DNA of 64,000 nt from a bacterium D16-56 (GCA_003611875.1 RAYY01000009.1:81085-145084); one strand, 5' to 3'; shown: positions 8,701 to 18,098, counted from the stretch's first letter. Notes: generated from the letters alone by a model not told the origin. A program made the numbers and translations.

Positions 8701-9621
8701 CTATACACGTGCCAGCTTTTCCCTGATATTGACCAGAAACGGAACATCCTTCAGCTGAATCAAGGTAGTGTTCTTCTTTGATTCCCGAATCCTCAGCACT
8801 TCACTGCTGTCTAAATCGATCACCTGATCCCCGTCAAACACTGCCATCTGCTTCTGTCCCACATTTTTCAGAACCCGAATGCCGATCTCATCCTGATGAG
8901 AAAGAATAATACTCCGCGAATTGATAGAATGAGAGCAAATAGGCGTTAGTACCATCAGCTTTGCCCCAGGCGTTACGATCGGTCCGCCGGCAGACAGATT
9001 ATACGCTGTGGAACCAGTAGGCGTAGCCACAATCATGCCGTCCGCCGTATATTCATTCAGCAGCTCTCCATTTACATAAACCTGAAACTTGAGCACCTGC
9101 ATTACATCTCTGCGGGTAAACACAATGTCATTGAGCGCAATTCCATACTTTACAGCGCCTGCATCAATCTTTCCTTCTTCCGGCGGACAGTCGGAAAGGG
9201 TCATGCCCCTTGTTCTGTCTTTGTCCTGTCTGACTACTGCGCCTTCCAGCATCATCCGTCTCTCCAGCCGGAAATGATCCTTCAGCAATGCATCCAGCAT
9301 AGGAGACAATGCCTCCCCTCTCGCGATCTGAGTCAAATATCCAAGACTTCCCATATTCACTCCGATCATAGGAATCTGCAGATCTACCAGATCTCTGGCT
9401 GCCTGAATCAAGGTGCCGTCGCCCCCTAAGGTGATCACACACTGGGTATTTTGCGGAATCCGCTTTTGGTCTGTGTAACCATAAGCAGCGCCCTCCCGCC
9501 GTTTCTCCTGAGCGCTTCCTTCACAGACTGCTCCTCTTGCCCGAAGATACCGGGTGATATGCTCCGCCACCTGCACGGCCTCTCTCTTGGAGGGATTTGC
9601 GATGAGATAAAAATGTTTCAT
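8701..9621 (-). CDS. nadK: NAD kinase
   Basis: A 306-residue ATP-NAD kinase that phosphorylates NAD to NADP in the cytosol. The diagnostic GGDGTLIQAARDL motif is at about residues 85-97, and the NAD-binding region VATPTGSTAYNLSAGGPI lies in the second half. The N-terminus MKHFYLIANPSKREA is typical, so the start is secure. An insert around residues 55-75 is slightly longer than in B. subtilis PpnK. It lies 50 bp downstream of tlyA, as is common in clostridia. Confidence 0.96.
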   Translation of the reverse strand: MKHFYLIANPSKREAVQVAEHITRYLRARGAVCEGSAQEKRREGAAYGYTDQKRIPQNTQCVITLGGDGTLIQAARDLVDLQIPMIGVNMGSLGYLTQIARGEALSPMLDALLKDHFRLERRMMLEGAVVRQDKDRTRGMTLSDCPPEEGKIDAGAVKYGIALNDIVFTRRDVMQVLKFQVYVNGELLNEYTADGMIVATPTGSTAYNLSAGGPIVTPGAKLMVLTPICSHSINSRSIILSHQDEIGIRVLKNVGQKQMAVFDGDQVIDLDSSEVLRIRESKKNTTLIQLKDVPFLVNIREKLARV

Positions 9622-9671
9622 GGAGTTTCCGATACCTTTCCTGGTTTTAAGTGGTAAAACAATGGTTCTTT

Positions 9672-10649
9672 TTAACCTGTCTGCAGATTCCTGTGAGCCT
9701 CCTCCACCACTGCTTTTGGATCTGCCTTAAATTTGCAAAATACCGTTCCGCTTTCTGCCGCCTGCATGGTACTGTTCGTCTCCTCTGGCAGATTCCCCAC
9801 CGGCTCCTGCCCCGCCGCGGCTGTCGCCGGCTCACCTGTCATGCCTTCCTCTGCCCTTTGTCTTGTTCTCCCTGGCTCTCTGAGTAAATCCTCTCCCCCG
9901 TCTCCCTCCCCATGCTTCTGCAGATACACCAAATACTCAATATTCCCTTCCGGCCCCTTGACAGGTGAATATTCCAGATTCAGAATCTCAAATCCCAGCC
10001 CCAGCGCATAATTCATCACCTTTTGGATCACCTCCAGGTGGGTAGACTTTTCCCGAACCACCCCTTTTTTTCCTACCTTTTCCCTGCCGGCCTCAAATTG
10101 AGGCTTAATCAGAGCCACGATCTGCCCGTTCTCTGTCAAAAGTCCCTTTACCGGTCCCAAAACCTTTGTCAGTGAGATAAACGACACATCGATAGAAGCA
10201 AACTCTATCCTGTCCACAATATCGGGCCGGGTCACATACCGGATGTTTGTCCGCTCCATGCAGACTACCCGTTTATCATTGCGAAGCTTCCAGTCAAGCT
10301 GTCCATGGCCCACATCCACCGCATAGACCTTCTGCGCCCCATTCTGCAGCATACAATCAGTAAAGCCTCCGGTTGAAGATCCTACATCCATACAGATCCT
10401 TCCTTCCAGTTCTACCCCAAAACAGTCCACTGCCTTTTCCAGCTTCAAGCCTCCCCGACTTACATATCTGAGGGTGGTTCCCCGAACCTGCACATCTGCC
10501 GTCTTGTCAAAAGCAGCTCCCGGCTTGTCCTCCTTCTGCCCGTTCACATATACAATTCCCGCCATGATAATGGCCTTGGCCTTTTCCCGCGACGGAGCAA
10601 GCTTCCGGTTGACCAGAAGAATATCCAAGCGTTCTTTTTGTTCTTTCAT
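9672..10649 (-). CDS. tlyA: TlyA-family rRNA 2'-O-methyltransferase with an internal low-complexity insert
   Basis: Residues 1-65 form an S4 RNA-binding domain. Residues 75-245 form an FtsJ/RrmJ-type methyltransferase with the SAM-binding stretch DVGSSTGGFTDCML. TlyA proteins methylate ribosomal RNA cytidines. The protein is 325 residues, about 55 longer than usual. The extra sequence lies between YLVYLQK and the terminal ADPKAVVEEAHRNL and is rich in E, G, T and A, like a disordered linker. The start overlaps the dxs stop by four bases (ATGA), indicating translational coupling. Confidence 0.92.
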   Translation of the reverse strand: MKEQKERLDILLVNRKLAPSREKAKAIIMAGIVYVNGQKEDKPGAAFDKTADVQVRGTTLRYVSRGGLKLEKAVDCFGVELEGRICMDVGSSTGGFTDCMLQNGAQKVYAVDVGHGQLDWKLRNDKRVVCMERTNIRYVTRPDIVDRIEFASIDVSFISLTKVLGPVKGLLTENGQIVALIKPQFEAGREKVGKKGVVREKSTHLEVIQKVMNYALGLGFEILNLEYSPVKGPEGNIEYLVYLQKHGEGDGGEDLLREPGRTRQRAEEGMTGEPATAAAGQEPVGNLPEETNSTMQAAESGTVFCKFKADPKAVVEEAHRNLQTG

Positions 10650-12544
10650 ATTGTTTTTAATTCCTTCTTATACGTTAACCCCTCCGGATAAAATTCCCTC
10701 ATGGCCCTTATAACCGAATCACTGTCAATCCCCAGGCTTTCCCGCAGCACTGACACATTTCCATGCTCTACATAGGCGTCCGGCAACGCAATATTCAGTA
10801 CCTTTACATCAGGCGCCCATCTGTGAATCAATGCCGTGACCTGCAGTCCGAAACCGCCCTGCAGCACATTCTCCTCCAAACTAACTATCAGCTTGTGAGT
10901 CTCTGCCAGCCGCTTCACCAATTCTTCATCCACAGGCTTAATAAAGCGTCCGTTAGCAAGGGTACAAAAAATCCCCTCCTCCTTCAGCTTATCCCGCACA
11001 TGCTCTGCCGTGCTGACCATACTCCCCACTGCCAGAAGGGCAATCTCCCTGCCCTCATACAAAATCTCACCTTTTCCATATTCAATAGGCGAATCAAACT
11101 CTTTCAGTCCCCGATAAGCCTGTCCTCTGGGATACCGGATGGCAATTGGCCTGTCAAATTCGTTTATGGCAAACTCCAGTTCCCTTTGCAGTTCCCACAG
11201 GTTCTTGGGCGCCATAACGCTCATATTGGGAATGGAAGTCAGATAAGACAGGTCAAAAATTCCCTGATGAGTCTCCCCGTCGCTTCCCACCAGACCAGCC
11301 CGATCCAGAGCAAATACTACCGGAAGATTCTGAATACACACATCATGGAGAATCTGGTCAAACCCTCTCTGCAGAAAAGAAGAATACACTGCTACCACCG
11401 GCTTCATCCCTGCTGCCGCCATGCCTGCCGCTGAAGTCACCCCATGCTGCTCTGCAATCCCCACATCAAAAAACCGTTCCGGAAACCGTTTGGCAAATGC
11501 TTTCAGTCCCGTGCCGTCAGGCATTGCTGCTGTGATTGCCACCAGCCTCGGATTTCTTTCCGCTAATTGACACAATTTCTTGGAAAACACATCCGTATAA
11601 CCCGGATAGATCTTTTTCTTAAGAGGCTTGCCTGTAGCCGGGTCAAAGGACTCCACTCCATGAAACCGCTCAGGATTTTTCTGGGCAGGACCATACCCCT
11701 TTCCCTTAACTGTATTTACGTGAACCAGCACCGCATGATCCAGCTTCCTGGCCTCACGGAAAATCTTTACCATAGCCTTTACATTATGTCCATCCACCGG
11801 GCCCAAATAGGTAATTCCCATATTTTCGAACAACATGCCTGGAATCACAAGCTGCTTAATACTGTTCTTGGTCCGGCTGATCTTGTCCACCAGCCCGCCT
11901 CCAATTACAGGAATCTTCGTAAGTGCAGCCGTCACATCCTTTTTCAGTCTGTTATATGCCTTATCGGAACGAATACCATTTAAATATCGGGAAATCCCTC
12001 CCACATTCTCTGAGATAGACATATTATTGTCATTTAATACAATAATAAAATTTTTCTTCATCCGTGCCGCATTATTCAAAGCCTCATATGCCATACCACC
12101 GGTCAGCGCACCGTCTCCGATCACGGACACCACCCCGTAGTCCTCCCCCAGAAGATCCCTTCCCTGGGCCATTCCCAATCCTGCAGAAATGGAGGTAGAG
12201 CTGTGGCCTGTATCAAAGGCATCATAAGGACTTTCCTTCCTTTTGGGAAAACCGCTTAGTCCCCCATACTGACGCAGCTCATCAAACATCTCCCGCCGTC
12301 CGCTTAAAATCTTATGGGTATAGGACTGATGCCCCACATCCCAAATCACTTTATCTGCAGGAAGGTCAAAAGCAAGATACAGTGCAATGGTCAGCTCCAC
12401 CACACCCAGGTTGGAGGCCAGATGTCCCCCCGTAACACTAATCTTTTCGACCAAAAAGCTGCGGATCTCCTCTGCCAAGTCTTTTAACTCCTCAGTGCTC
12501 AAATCCTTTATATCATGCGGTTCCTTTATCTGTTCCAACAGCAT
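10646..12544 (-). CDS. dxs: 1-deoxy-D-xylulose-5-phosphate synthase
   Basis: Dxs condenses pyruvate and glyceraldehyde-3-phosphate as the first step of the MEP isoprenoid pathway. From the ATG at 12544 the protein has 632 residues; a TTG two codons upstream is possible but sits only 4 bp from GAGGAG. Visible motifs are the catalytic-histidine region GHQSYTHKIL, the thiamine diphosphate motif GDGALTGGMAYEALNN, and the transketolase pyrimidine-binding segment DRAGLVGSDGETHQG. ispA lies immediately upstream, so C5 unit synthesis and chain elongation are co-transcribed. Confidence 0.97.
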   Translation of the reverse strand: MLLEQIKEPHDIKDLSTEELKDLAEEIRSFLVEKISVTGGHLASNLGVVELTIALYLAFDLPADKVIWDVGHQSYTHKILSGRREMFDELRQYGGLSGFPKRKESPYDAFDTGHSSTSISAGLGMAQGRDLLGEDYGVVSVIGDGALTGGMAYEALNNAARMKKNFIIVLNDNNMSISENVGGISRYLNGIRSDKAYNRLKKDVTAALTKIPVIGGGLVDKISRTKNSIKQLVIPGMLFENMGITYLGPVDGHNVKAMVKIFREARKLDHAVLVHVNTVKGKGYGPAQKNPERFHGVESFDPATGKPLKKKIYPGYTDVFSKKLCQLAERNPRLVAITAAMPDGTGLKAFAKRFPERFFDVGIAEQHGVTSAAGMAAAGMKPVVAVYSSFLQRGFDQILHDVCIQNLPVVFALDRAGLVGSDGETHQGIFDLSYLTSIPNMSVMAPKNLWELQRELEFAINEFDRPIAIRYPRGQAYRGLKEFDSPIEYGKGEILYEGREIALLAVGSMVSTAEHVRDKLKEEGIFCTLANGRFIKPVDEELVKRLAETHKLIVSLEENVLQGGFGLQVTALIHRWAPDVKVLNIALPDAYVEHGNVSVLRESLGIDSDSVIRAMREFYPEGLTYKKELKTI

Positions 12545-12559
12545 AAACAACCCACTCCT

Positions 12560-13477
12560 CTATTTTTCTCTGGTAATCAGCATTTGTATCAAGCCTTCCA
12601 GAAATGGATTCTCTCCTGGAAGAAGATGCAGAAGCTTTATGGCCTCTGCAGACATCTTAGCCACATCCGCCCGTGCCTTGTCAATGCCCTCCAGCGTCAC
12701 ATAGGTAGTCTTCTGATTTCTCTCATCGCTGAGCGCCGGCTTGCCAAGCTGCTCTGTGGTAGCCGTCACATCCAAAATATCATCTTGTATCTGAAACGCC
12801 ACTCCCACTAAGGAAGCCAGCCGCTCCACGATAGATAAGGCAGAGGCATCCGCTCCGCCTAAAAGAGCGCCGATCATCATAGACGCCTCCAAAAGAGCGC
12901 CTGTTTTCAGATGATAAATAAAATCCAGCTTTTCTCGCGGTATCGGCTGATTGGTCAGCTCTACATCCACAACCTGTCCGCCGATCATCCCATAGATACC
13001 GGTTTTCTCAGCCATCAGCCCTATGGCACGAGCCACTGTCCCTCCATTCTCCGTCATGGCGCATGCCTTTGCCGCTGTCTCCACCGCATAGATCAGCAGC
13101 GCATCGCCTGCCAAAACCGCCATATCATATCCATATTTCACCCATGTGGTAGGCTTTCCCCGCCGCAGCTCATCGTTGTCCATACAAGGCAGATCATCAT
13201 GAATCAGGGATGAGGTATGAATCATCTCAATCGCAGCCATAAATGGCTCGACCTCCTGTCCGCTGCCGCCGAACAGGCGGTAAGTCTCCTGCATCAGCAT
13301 GGGCCTTAACCGCTTTCCTCCGGCCCGCACACTGTAATTCATAGCCTCAAAAACCGTCCTCTGATGTCCTGTCTCATGGGGAAGATACTGCTCTATCACT
13401 TCTTCCGCCTGACGTGTCCGCAGCACAAGCTGCTCCTGCATGTCCGCCCTCTCGTCTGCTTTCTTAGACATCTCCAT
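12560..13477 (-). CDS. ispA: Polyprenyl synthetase (farnesyl/geranyl diphosphate synthase)
   Basis: A 305-residue trans-prenyltransferase. The first aspartate-rich motif is DDLPCMDND and the second is QIQDDILDVT, both needed to bind magnesium diphosphate. It adds isopentenyl diphosphate units to dimethylallyl diphosphate to make C10-C15 precursors of undecaprenyl phosphate and quinones. Product length cannot be read from sequence alone. It overlaps xseB by 14 bp and precedes dxs, as in other Firmicutes. Confidence 0.94.
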   Translation of the reverse strand: MEMSKKADERADMQEQLVLRTRQAEEVIEQYLPHETGHQRTVFEAMNYSVRAGGKRLRPMLMQETYRLFGGSGQEVEPFMAAIEMIHTSSLIHDDLPCMDNDELRRGKPTTWVKYGYDMAVLAGDALLIYAVETAAKACAMTENGGTVARAIGLMAEKTGIYGMIGGQVVDVELTNQPIPREKLDFIYHLKTGALLEASMMIGALLGGADASALSIVERLASLVGVAFQIQDDILDVTATTEQLGKPALSDERNQKTTYVTLEGIDKARADVAKMSAEAIKLLHLLPGENPFLEGLIQMLITREK

Positions 13478-13667
13478 CTATCTCCTGACCTCCCTGCAGT
13501 ACCATGATCTTTTTTTCTACCTTATCAATCTTTTCCCCACAGGCCCGAACCAGCTTCATCCCTGCTTCGTAGAAGGTAAAGGAATCCTCCAGGGAGGTAT
13601 CCGCTGCTTCCATCTTCTCCATGATCTGATCCAGCTCCTCAAATATTTCCTCGATTGATTTGTCCAT
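13464..13667 (-). CDS. xseB: Exodeoxyribonuclease VII small subunit
   Basis: A 67-residue helical protein of normal XseB length. It contains the family signature LEDSFTFYEAGMKLVRACGEKI, interrupted nowhere, and a C-terminal coiled stretch. Several XseB subunits bind one XseA to form ExoVII, which degrades single-stranded DNA to oligonucleotides. It lies 64 bp after xseA and its 3' end overlaps ispA. Confidence 0.94.
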   Translation of the reverse strand: MDKSIEEIFEELDQIMEKMEAADTSLEDSFTFYEAGMKLVRACGEKIDKVEKKIMVLQGGQEIDGDV

Positions 13668-13731
13668 ACTCCCTGTACTCCTTTTAAACGATTCTTTTTT
13701 CCTATATTCTTCAGATATTACGTGGTATGAA

Positions 13732-14937
13732 TTATTCTAATTCTTCAACCTCTGTCACCTGGGCCTTCAATCTCCCGTCCAAAACTCTCACTGCCACAAA
13801 ATCTCCCGCTTTCACGCCATTTACGCTTTCTATCCGCTCCCCGTCTTCACGGGTCACAAAACCGAATCCATTGCTGATCCTTTTAAGCGGCGACAGCCCG
13901 TGAAGCTGCCCGATTATCAGCTCCAGCCTGTGCTTTGCATCCTCAAGCCGCCTCTCCATACTATTCCGGATCCGGTCCTCTGCCAGAACAAGCTGCTGCC
14001 GTTTCTCATTTACCATCCGCATCGGCTCTCGAAACTGCAGCCGCATGCGATACTGGCCGATCTGATAGCGCAGCCGCTCCATTCTTCTTCCCATGGCACG
14101 GACAAGAGCTTTTTCATATATCAGCCGCTGCTCCTCAAACTGCCGGTAATCAAACACCGCCAGCTCTGCTGCCGCAGAGGGTGTGGGCGCACGCAGGTCT
14201 GCTGCATAATCTGCAATGGTCACATCCGTCTCATGCCCCACCGCCGAGATCACAGGCGTCTGACAGTCAAAGATCGCCCTGGCCACCACTTCCTCATTAA
14301 ATGCCCATAAGTCCTCAATAGAGCCTCCGCCCCGTCCCACGATCAAAACATCCAGCCCCATCTGATCTAAGGTTCGAATCCCTGCCGCAATACTGGCAGC
14401 CGCCCCTGCTCCCTGAACCAACGCCGGATAAAGCACCAGCTGCACGTATGGATTGCGCCTGGCAGAAATATTCATAATATCCCGGATTGCCGCCCCGGTG
14501 GGCGCTGTGACCACACCTATCCTGGCTGCATACTTGGGAATCGGCTGCTTATACTCTGGAGCAAACATCCCCATCTCATCCAACTCATCCCGCAGCCGCA
14601 AAAACCGCTCAAATAATCCCCCCAGCCCGTCCAGCTCAATTTTTTTTGCATAGAGCTGATACTTTCCGTCCCGCTCATACACATCCACAGTGCCTGACAC
14701 CACCACCTGCTGCCCCTCCTGCATCTGAAACCGGAGTCCTGTGCGGCGCTGCCCTGCAAACATCACTGATGCCAATGTTCCCCCTGCATCCTTTAACGTA
14801 AAATAAATGTGACCGGAGGAATGGTACTTGCAGTTAGATACTTCCCCCCGCACGGTAATCCTGCTGAGGGCAAAATCCTGGGCAAACATATTCTTAATAT
14901 AAGAATTAACCTGTGAAACCGAATAAACACTTGCCAT
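13732..14937 (-). CDS. xseA: Exodeoxyribonuclease VII large subunit
   Basis: A 401-residue protein. The N-terminal OB-fold (about residues 1-100) includes VRGEVSNCKYHSSGHIYFTLKD. The nuclease domain contains GVVTAPTGAAIRDI, VGRGGGSIEDLWAFNEE and SAVGHETDVTIAD, which are invariant in XseA. A C-terminal coiled-coil region contacts XseB. With xseB it forms ExoVII, used in mismatch repair and in processing single-stranded DNA. It starts one base after the nusB stop. Confidence 0.97.
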   Translation of the reverse strand: MASVYSVSQVNSYIKNMFAQDFALSRITVRGEVSNCKYHSSGHIYFTLKDAGGTLASVMFAGQRRTGLRFQMQEGQQVVVSGTVDVYERDGKYQLYAKKIELDGLGGLFERFLRLRDELDEMGMFAPEYKQPIPKYAARIGVVTAPTGAAIRDIMNISARRNPYVQLVLYPALVQGAGAAASIAAGIRTLDQMGLDVLIVGRGGGSIEDLWAFNEEVVARAIFDCQTPVISAVGHETDVTIADYAADLRAPTPSAAAELAVFDYRQFEEQRLIYEKALVRAMGRRMERLRYQIGQYRMRLQFREPMRMVNEKRQQLVLAEDRIRNSMERRLEDAKHRLELIIGQLHGLSPLKRISNGFGFVTREDGERIESVNGVKAGDFVAVRVLDGRLKAQVTEVEELE

Positions 14938-14938
14938 A

Positions 14939-15391
14939 CTATTCTGCTGTCACCAGCTTTGCCAAAATCCCATTAATAAAAGCCGGAGAATCCTTTCCTC
15001 CGTATTTCTTTGCCAGATCCACCGCCTCATTAATCGCCACCTTCTCCGGCACCTCTGTATCATACAGCATCTCATACAAAGCCTGCCGCAGAATCGTCAG
15101 CTCCACCCTTCCCATCCGGCGGGTCTTCCAGCCCTGTGCCACCTCGTTAAGCCGTCCGTCCAGCTCCGGGATCCTTGCCGCCATATCCTCTACCCGCTCT
15201 GTCAGGAATGCCCGCTCCTTCTCCTTCATCTCCACCCGATGAATGATCTCCACTGTGCCGTCTTCCATGGTATCCTCCTCCTCAGGCGAATCAAAATACT
15301 GCTGCGCCTGCTTGGCTGTATCCTCCGAAGGATAAAACCCCACGCCAAACAGCATCTTAAAGCAATGTTCCCGCATTTCCCTCCTGGTCAT
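14939..15391 (-). CDS. nusB: Transcription antitermination factor NusB
   Basis: A 150-residue all-helical RNA-binding protein. The N-terminal MTRREMREHCFKMLFGV and the C-terminal PEKVAINEAVDLAKKYGGKDSPAFINGIL segments (the latter abridged here by its two halves) are classic NusB. It binds boxA RNA with NusE (S10) to promote rRNA antitermination. It is the first gene of the block; the typical clostridial upstream partner (Asp23/Gls24 or spoIIIA genes) is absent. Confidence 0.95.
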   Translation of the reverse strand: MTRREMREHCFKMLFGVGFYPSEDTAKQAQQYFDSPEEEDTMEDGTVEIIHRVEMKEKERAFLTERVEDMAARIPELDGRLNEVAQGWKTRRMGRVELTILRQALYEMLYDTEVPEKVAINEAVDLAKKYGGKDSPAFINGILAKLVTAE

Positions 15392-15532
15392 GCCAATCTT
15401 CCTCCCGGTAATGAACTCATATCGTTAAACTTTGTTTATCATATCATATTTTGATAGGAACCACAAGCTTTAGTAAACCCAGCAGCCAAGCCAGCTTTTT
15501 TCCGCAGATCTGCGGCCCTTTGTCTACGGCCT

Positions 15533-15808
15533 TTAATCATTATCCGGCATTAGCTTGATTCGTACCATGATCTGCCGGACAAAGCTCCCCTCTGGCAGAT
15601 TCATATCCTCCGGATGGCTCTGAGCGGGAAATTCCCCGCCCTCCTCCAGCTCCACACTCAGCCAGTTATAGGCTGCCTCCCGTGCGTCCTCCAATGCATC
15701 CTCCAAATCCGGTCCGTCCGCTTCACAGCACTCCAGATCCGGAAATTCTACATGAAATCCCTTTCCCTCTTTATGGGGTGTAAAAATCGCCGGATACGTA
15801 AACGTCAT
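15533..15808 (-). CDS. HicB-family protein without an adjacent HicA
   Basis: I start at the second ATG (15808), which has GGAG at 9 bp; the frame opens at 15823. The 91-residue protein begins MTFTYPAIFTPHKEGKGFHVEFPDLE, a fold typical of HicB partial RNase H-like domains, with the usual DLEDALEDAREAAYNWL helix. HicB is normally an antitoxin to the small mRNA interferase HicA. No HicA-sized frame is seen on either side, so this is a solitary HicB, a type common in Lachnospiraceae. Its role is unknown. Confidence 0.75.
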   Translation of the reverse strand: MTFTYPAIFTPHKEGKGFHVEFPDLECCEADGPDLEDALEDAREAAYNWLSVELEEGGEFPAQSHPEDMNLPEGSFVRQIMVRIKLMPDND

Positions 15809-15942
15809 AAGCCATATCTCCATTTCTTTTCCAATTTCTTTTCATATTTTGTCAATAAGATGATTGATTCCCTCCATTATAAATTCCTGCCAGACAGATG
15901 TCAAATATCTCTTTTTATCTTTTATAAAATAAAAAGAAAAAA

Positions 15943-15977
15943 AGCTGAAAACCCAGATAAACTCTAAGCTCTCAGCT
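15943..15977 (-). terminator. Terminator after the superoxide dismutase gene
   Basis: On the minus strand AGCTGA (15972-15977) pairs with TCAGCT (15943-15948) and is followed by seven T. It lies about 27 bp past the stop at 16004. Confidence 0.6.
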
Positions 15978-16003
15978 ATTTTTGTTTATAACCCCTTGTA
16001 AAT

Positions 16004-16492
16004 CTACTCCCGGCGAATCTCCCCGCAGGCAATCATTGCCCCTGAATTTCCTGAAGGCTGTGTGGTAAAATCATCTGCATGTGCATGGATTATAACAAAT
16101 TTCCCGATGATTTCCCGGATATCAAACCGTTTATCATAAAAAGCCGTCCAAGCATACCCTTGATTTCCCAAAAGAGGAAGCAGGTCTCCTGCATGTTCTG
16201 GATGCGGCTGATTTGCAGGATTAAAATGGCCGTCGATCTGGGAAAAATTGCCCTGGCAGCTGCTCCCGTTATGAATATGCATGGCATAAAAGCCAGAGGA
16301 ATTCTGCATATTGATGTTGGGAAGCCCAAACATCTCTGCCTCTACCAAAACACCGCCATAAGGGGTCCCATAAAATTTTACAAGTCCGGAAAGCTCAGGG
16401 GCCTCCCTGCCTCCCCTCACCCAGGCCATAGCCTGAGGCTTCGTATTTCCTAAAAGATAAACAAATGATTGACGCGGTGTGAAATTTTCCAT
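16004..16492 (-). CDS. Cu/Zn superoxide dismutase-like protein, cytoplasmic
   Basis: A 162-residue protein with the SodC metal ligands in order: the copper pair in AMHIHNG, the bridging histidine in GHFNPANQPHPEHAGDLLPLL together with zinc ligands, and the last copper histidine in IIHAHADDFTTQPSGNSG. The family converts superoxide to peroxide and oxygen. There is no signal peptide, unlike most bacterial SodC. The active-site arginine that normally follows the GNSG motif is replaced by methionine (GNSGAMIACG), which may lower activity. It is monocistronic with its own terminator. Confidence 0.88.
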   Translation of the reverse strand: MENFTPRQSFVYLLGNTKPQAMAWVRGGREAPELSGLVKFYGTPYGGVLVEAEMFGLPNINMQNSSGFYAMHIHNGSSCQGNFSQIDGHFNPANQPHPEHAGDLLPLLGNQGYAWTAFYDKRFDIREIIGKFVIIHAHADDFTTQPSGNSGAMIACGEIRRE

Positions 16493-16710
16493 AGAACAGA
16501 AATCCCTTTTCTTTCATCCTATGCATCCGAAATTTCTGCTGTGAAAGGTATTGTTATTTCAGAATCCGGTATCATTTTCTTGTAATTTTCTAAATCATTA
16601 TGGGACATACCTTCATGTTTTTCAACGGGTTATGGAAAACCAGAAGCTCCAGATAGAATGGAACAAAGAATACAGATTGGTATTCTTTATTCCTGGTAAT
16701 CTGTTTTACA

Positions 16711-16842
16711 TCACCTTCCGTATTCCAGGAACTGCTCCCGTGTCATCCCCGCATACTGCGCCGCTTTTTCAATCGATATGTCACCTGTCCTTACCTGATC
16801 TGCTAATAGTTCCATCATCCCTTGCTCCCGGATCATCTGCAT
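16711..16842 (-). pseudogene. C-terminal remnant of a helix-turn-helix-tailed protein (Rpn/PD-(D/E)XK-like?)
   Basis: A 43-codon frame ends ADQVRTGDISIEKAAQYAGM followed by TREQFLEYGR. This tail, with a GDISIEKAA helix, is typical of the C-termini of Rpn/PD-(D/E)XK transposase-associated nucleases and some small regulators. No upstream body is present. It is probably gene debris; the family is a guess. Confidence 0.35.
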
Positions 16843-17802
16843 GGTCTCTGTTTACCGCTGCCACCCTAAAGCCTCCTGATTGGGGTGTGTCCCAAAAATT
16901 CAGAATCGATTTTTATACTGACATTATACCGAAAGGACACTTAAAAACAATATATTATTAATCTATGGATGGAACATCCAGGGACAGACAGTCATGTTAT
17001 ATTGCAGCGAAACATCTGCCGTTCTTTTTCTCTGATAAAAGAACCACCGCCTTTTAAAATCTCCCGGCACCGTTCATCAATCCTTGCATATTCTTCTTTG
17101 TAAAATTCCCAAGGATGAGGGTTGATCCCCCAGACAAATCCCGCACTGCAGCAAAACCATTGTCTAAAACCAATGAGCTTCCTGCTTCAGCAACCTCGCG
17201 GCCTACAATCTCCACAGGCTTTAATCCTGGCAGTCTCTGACCTATAACGGCTTATATTGTACATTCATACCTCGTATATTTTACGTGCCGAAGAAAGGCT
17301 TGGTTTTTACATGAATTTCTCGGCACAACCTCCTATATACAGTTATCAATGTCCGTGTATGGAGCGGTTATTGCAATCAATGTTATAGCAACCTTTAGTT
17401 TTGAGTCCTTAACTCATCATCGAAAGCGAATAGGATTGCGGCCACATTATTTCAAGACTATAAAGCCTACTGAATATCAAACTATGTACCTTTTGCCGGA
17501 ATACCAATCAACGAAAGACATGACGGATGATTAACTTGTAAATCTTGCACCTTGCCGTGCAAAACTTTAATCGGCAAAGGGCTGTGGCAATTTTATATCT
17601 GACCTCATTACTATTTGACGTTTCACTTTCGTATGAAAAATCGGAACAAAGCACTACAGAATTTTGTATGGAAAATTGTATGAAAATTTGTATATATATC
17701 AAATCCTTTAGTTCTTTATCGAAAGGGTATCTTAGAACACTACACACTAAACACAAAAACCTTATAAATATGGAGTTCTTCCATACTTACAAGGTTTTCT
17801 AG
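16843..17802. other. Gene-poor degraded region between the SOD gene and tRNA-Gln
   Basis: About 950 bp with no convincing gene. The minus strand between 17040 and 17220 reads as protein-like fragments in two frames (for example NPHPWEFYKEEYARIDERC), suggesting a broken gene, but I cannot name it. The 17350-17800 part is AT-rich and its short frames have no ribosome-binding sites. Confidence 0.5.
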
Positions 17803-17875
17803 CTGGGCTAGCTGGATTCGAACCAGCGAAATGCAGGAGTCAAAGTCCTGTGCCTTACCGCTTGGCGATAGCCCA
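17803..17875 (-). tRNA. tRNA-Gln (anticodon TTG)
   Basis: The minus strand folds into a clean cloverleaf: acceptor stem TGGGCTA/TAGCCCA, anticodon loop ACTTTGACT with TTG, T-loop GGTTCGAATCC, and discriminator G as usual for tRNA-Gln. CCA is not encoded. It borders the AT-rich accessory island, a common integration position, but I see no second copy of its 3' end. Confidence 0.96.
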
Positions 17876-18020
17876 AAATCAAGGTCCTCAAGGCTTTTTG
17901 GTTCTTTTTTAGACACCATTTTCACACACTTGCCTTGAGTTCTTTCTTATAATAGCATAGTTTTTATGGGTTTGCAAGCTAAAAACATATCCACATGGCA
18001 TAATATCCTCTTTTTTGCAT

Positions 18021-18098
18021 ACCAATCAGGAAAACTCGGCGGGCGCTTTTGGCATACCTGCTTTTAAATCGCCTCCGGCGATGGGACTCTCACGGTAA
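18021..18098 (+). repeat. Palindromic interspersed repeat, partial copy D
   Basis: Holds the right half of the repeat family: GGCGGGCGC, TTTGGCAT, then AAATCGCCTCCGGCGATGGG and a CTCTCACGGTAA end. The left GCGCCCGGC arm is missing. It lies between tRNA-Gln and the DUF1848 gene; the rest of the 17876-18219 interval shows nothing else. Confidence 0.65.

Noticed and set aside
17349..17534. 61-residue plus-strand frame near tRNA-Gln
   Set aside because: AT-rich, no start signal, no recognisable protein features.
17803..17875. attL/attR duplication at tRNA-Gln
   Set aside because: I looked for a second copy of the tRNA 3' end within the island and did not find one, so the integration site remains inference.
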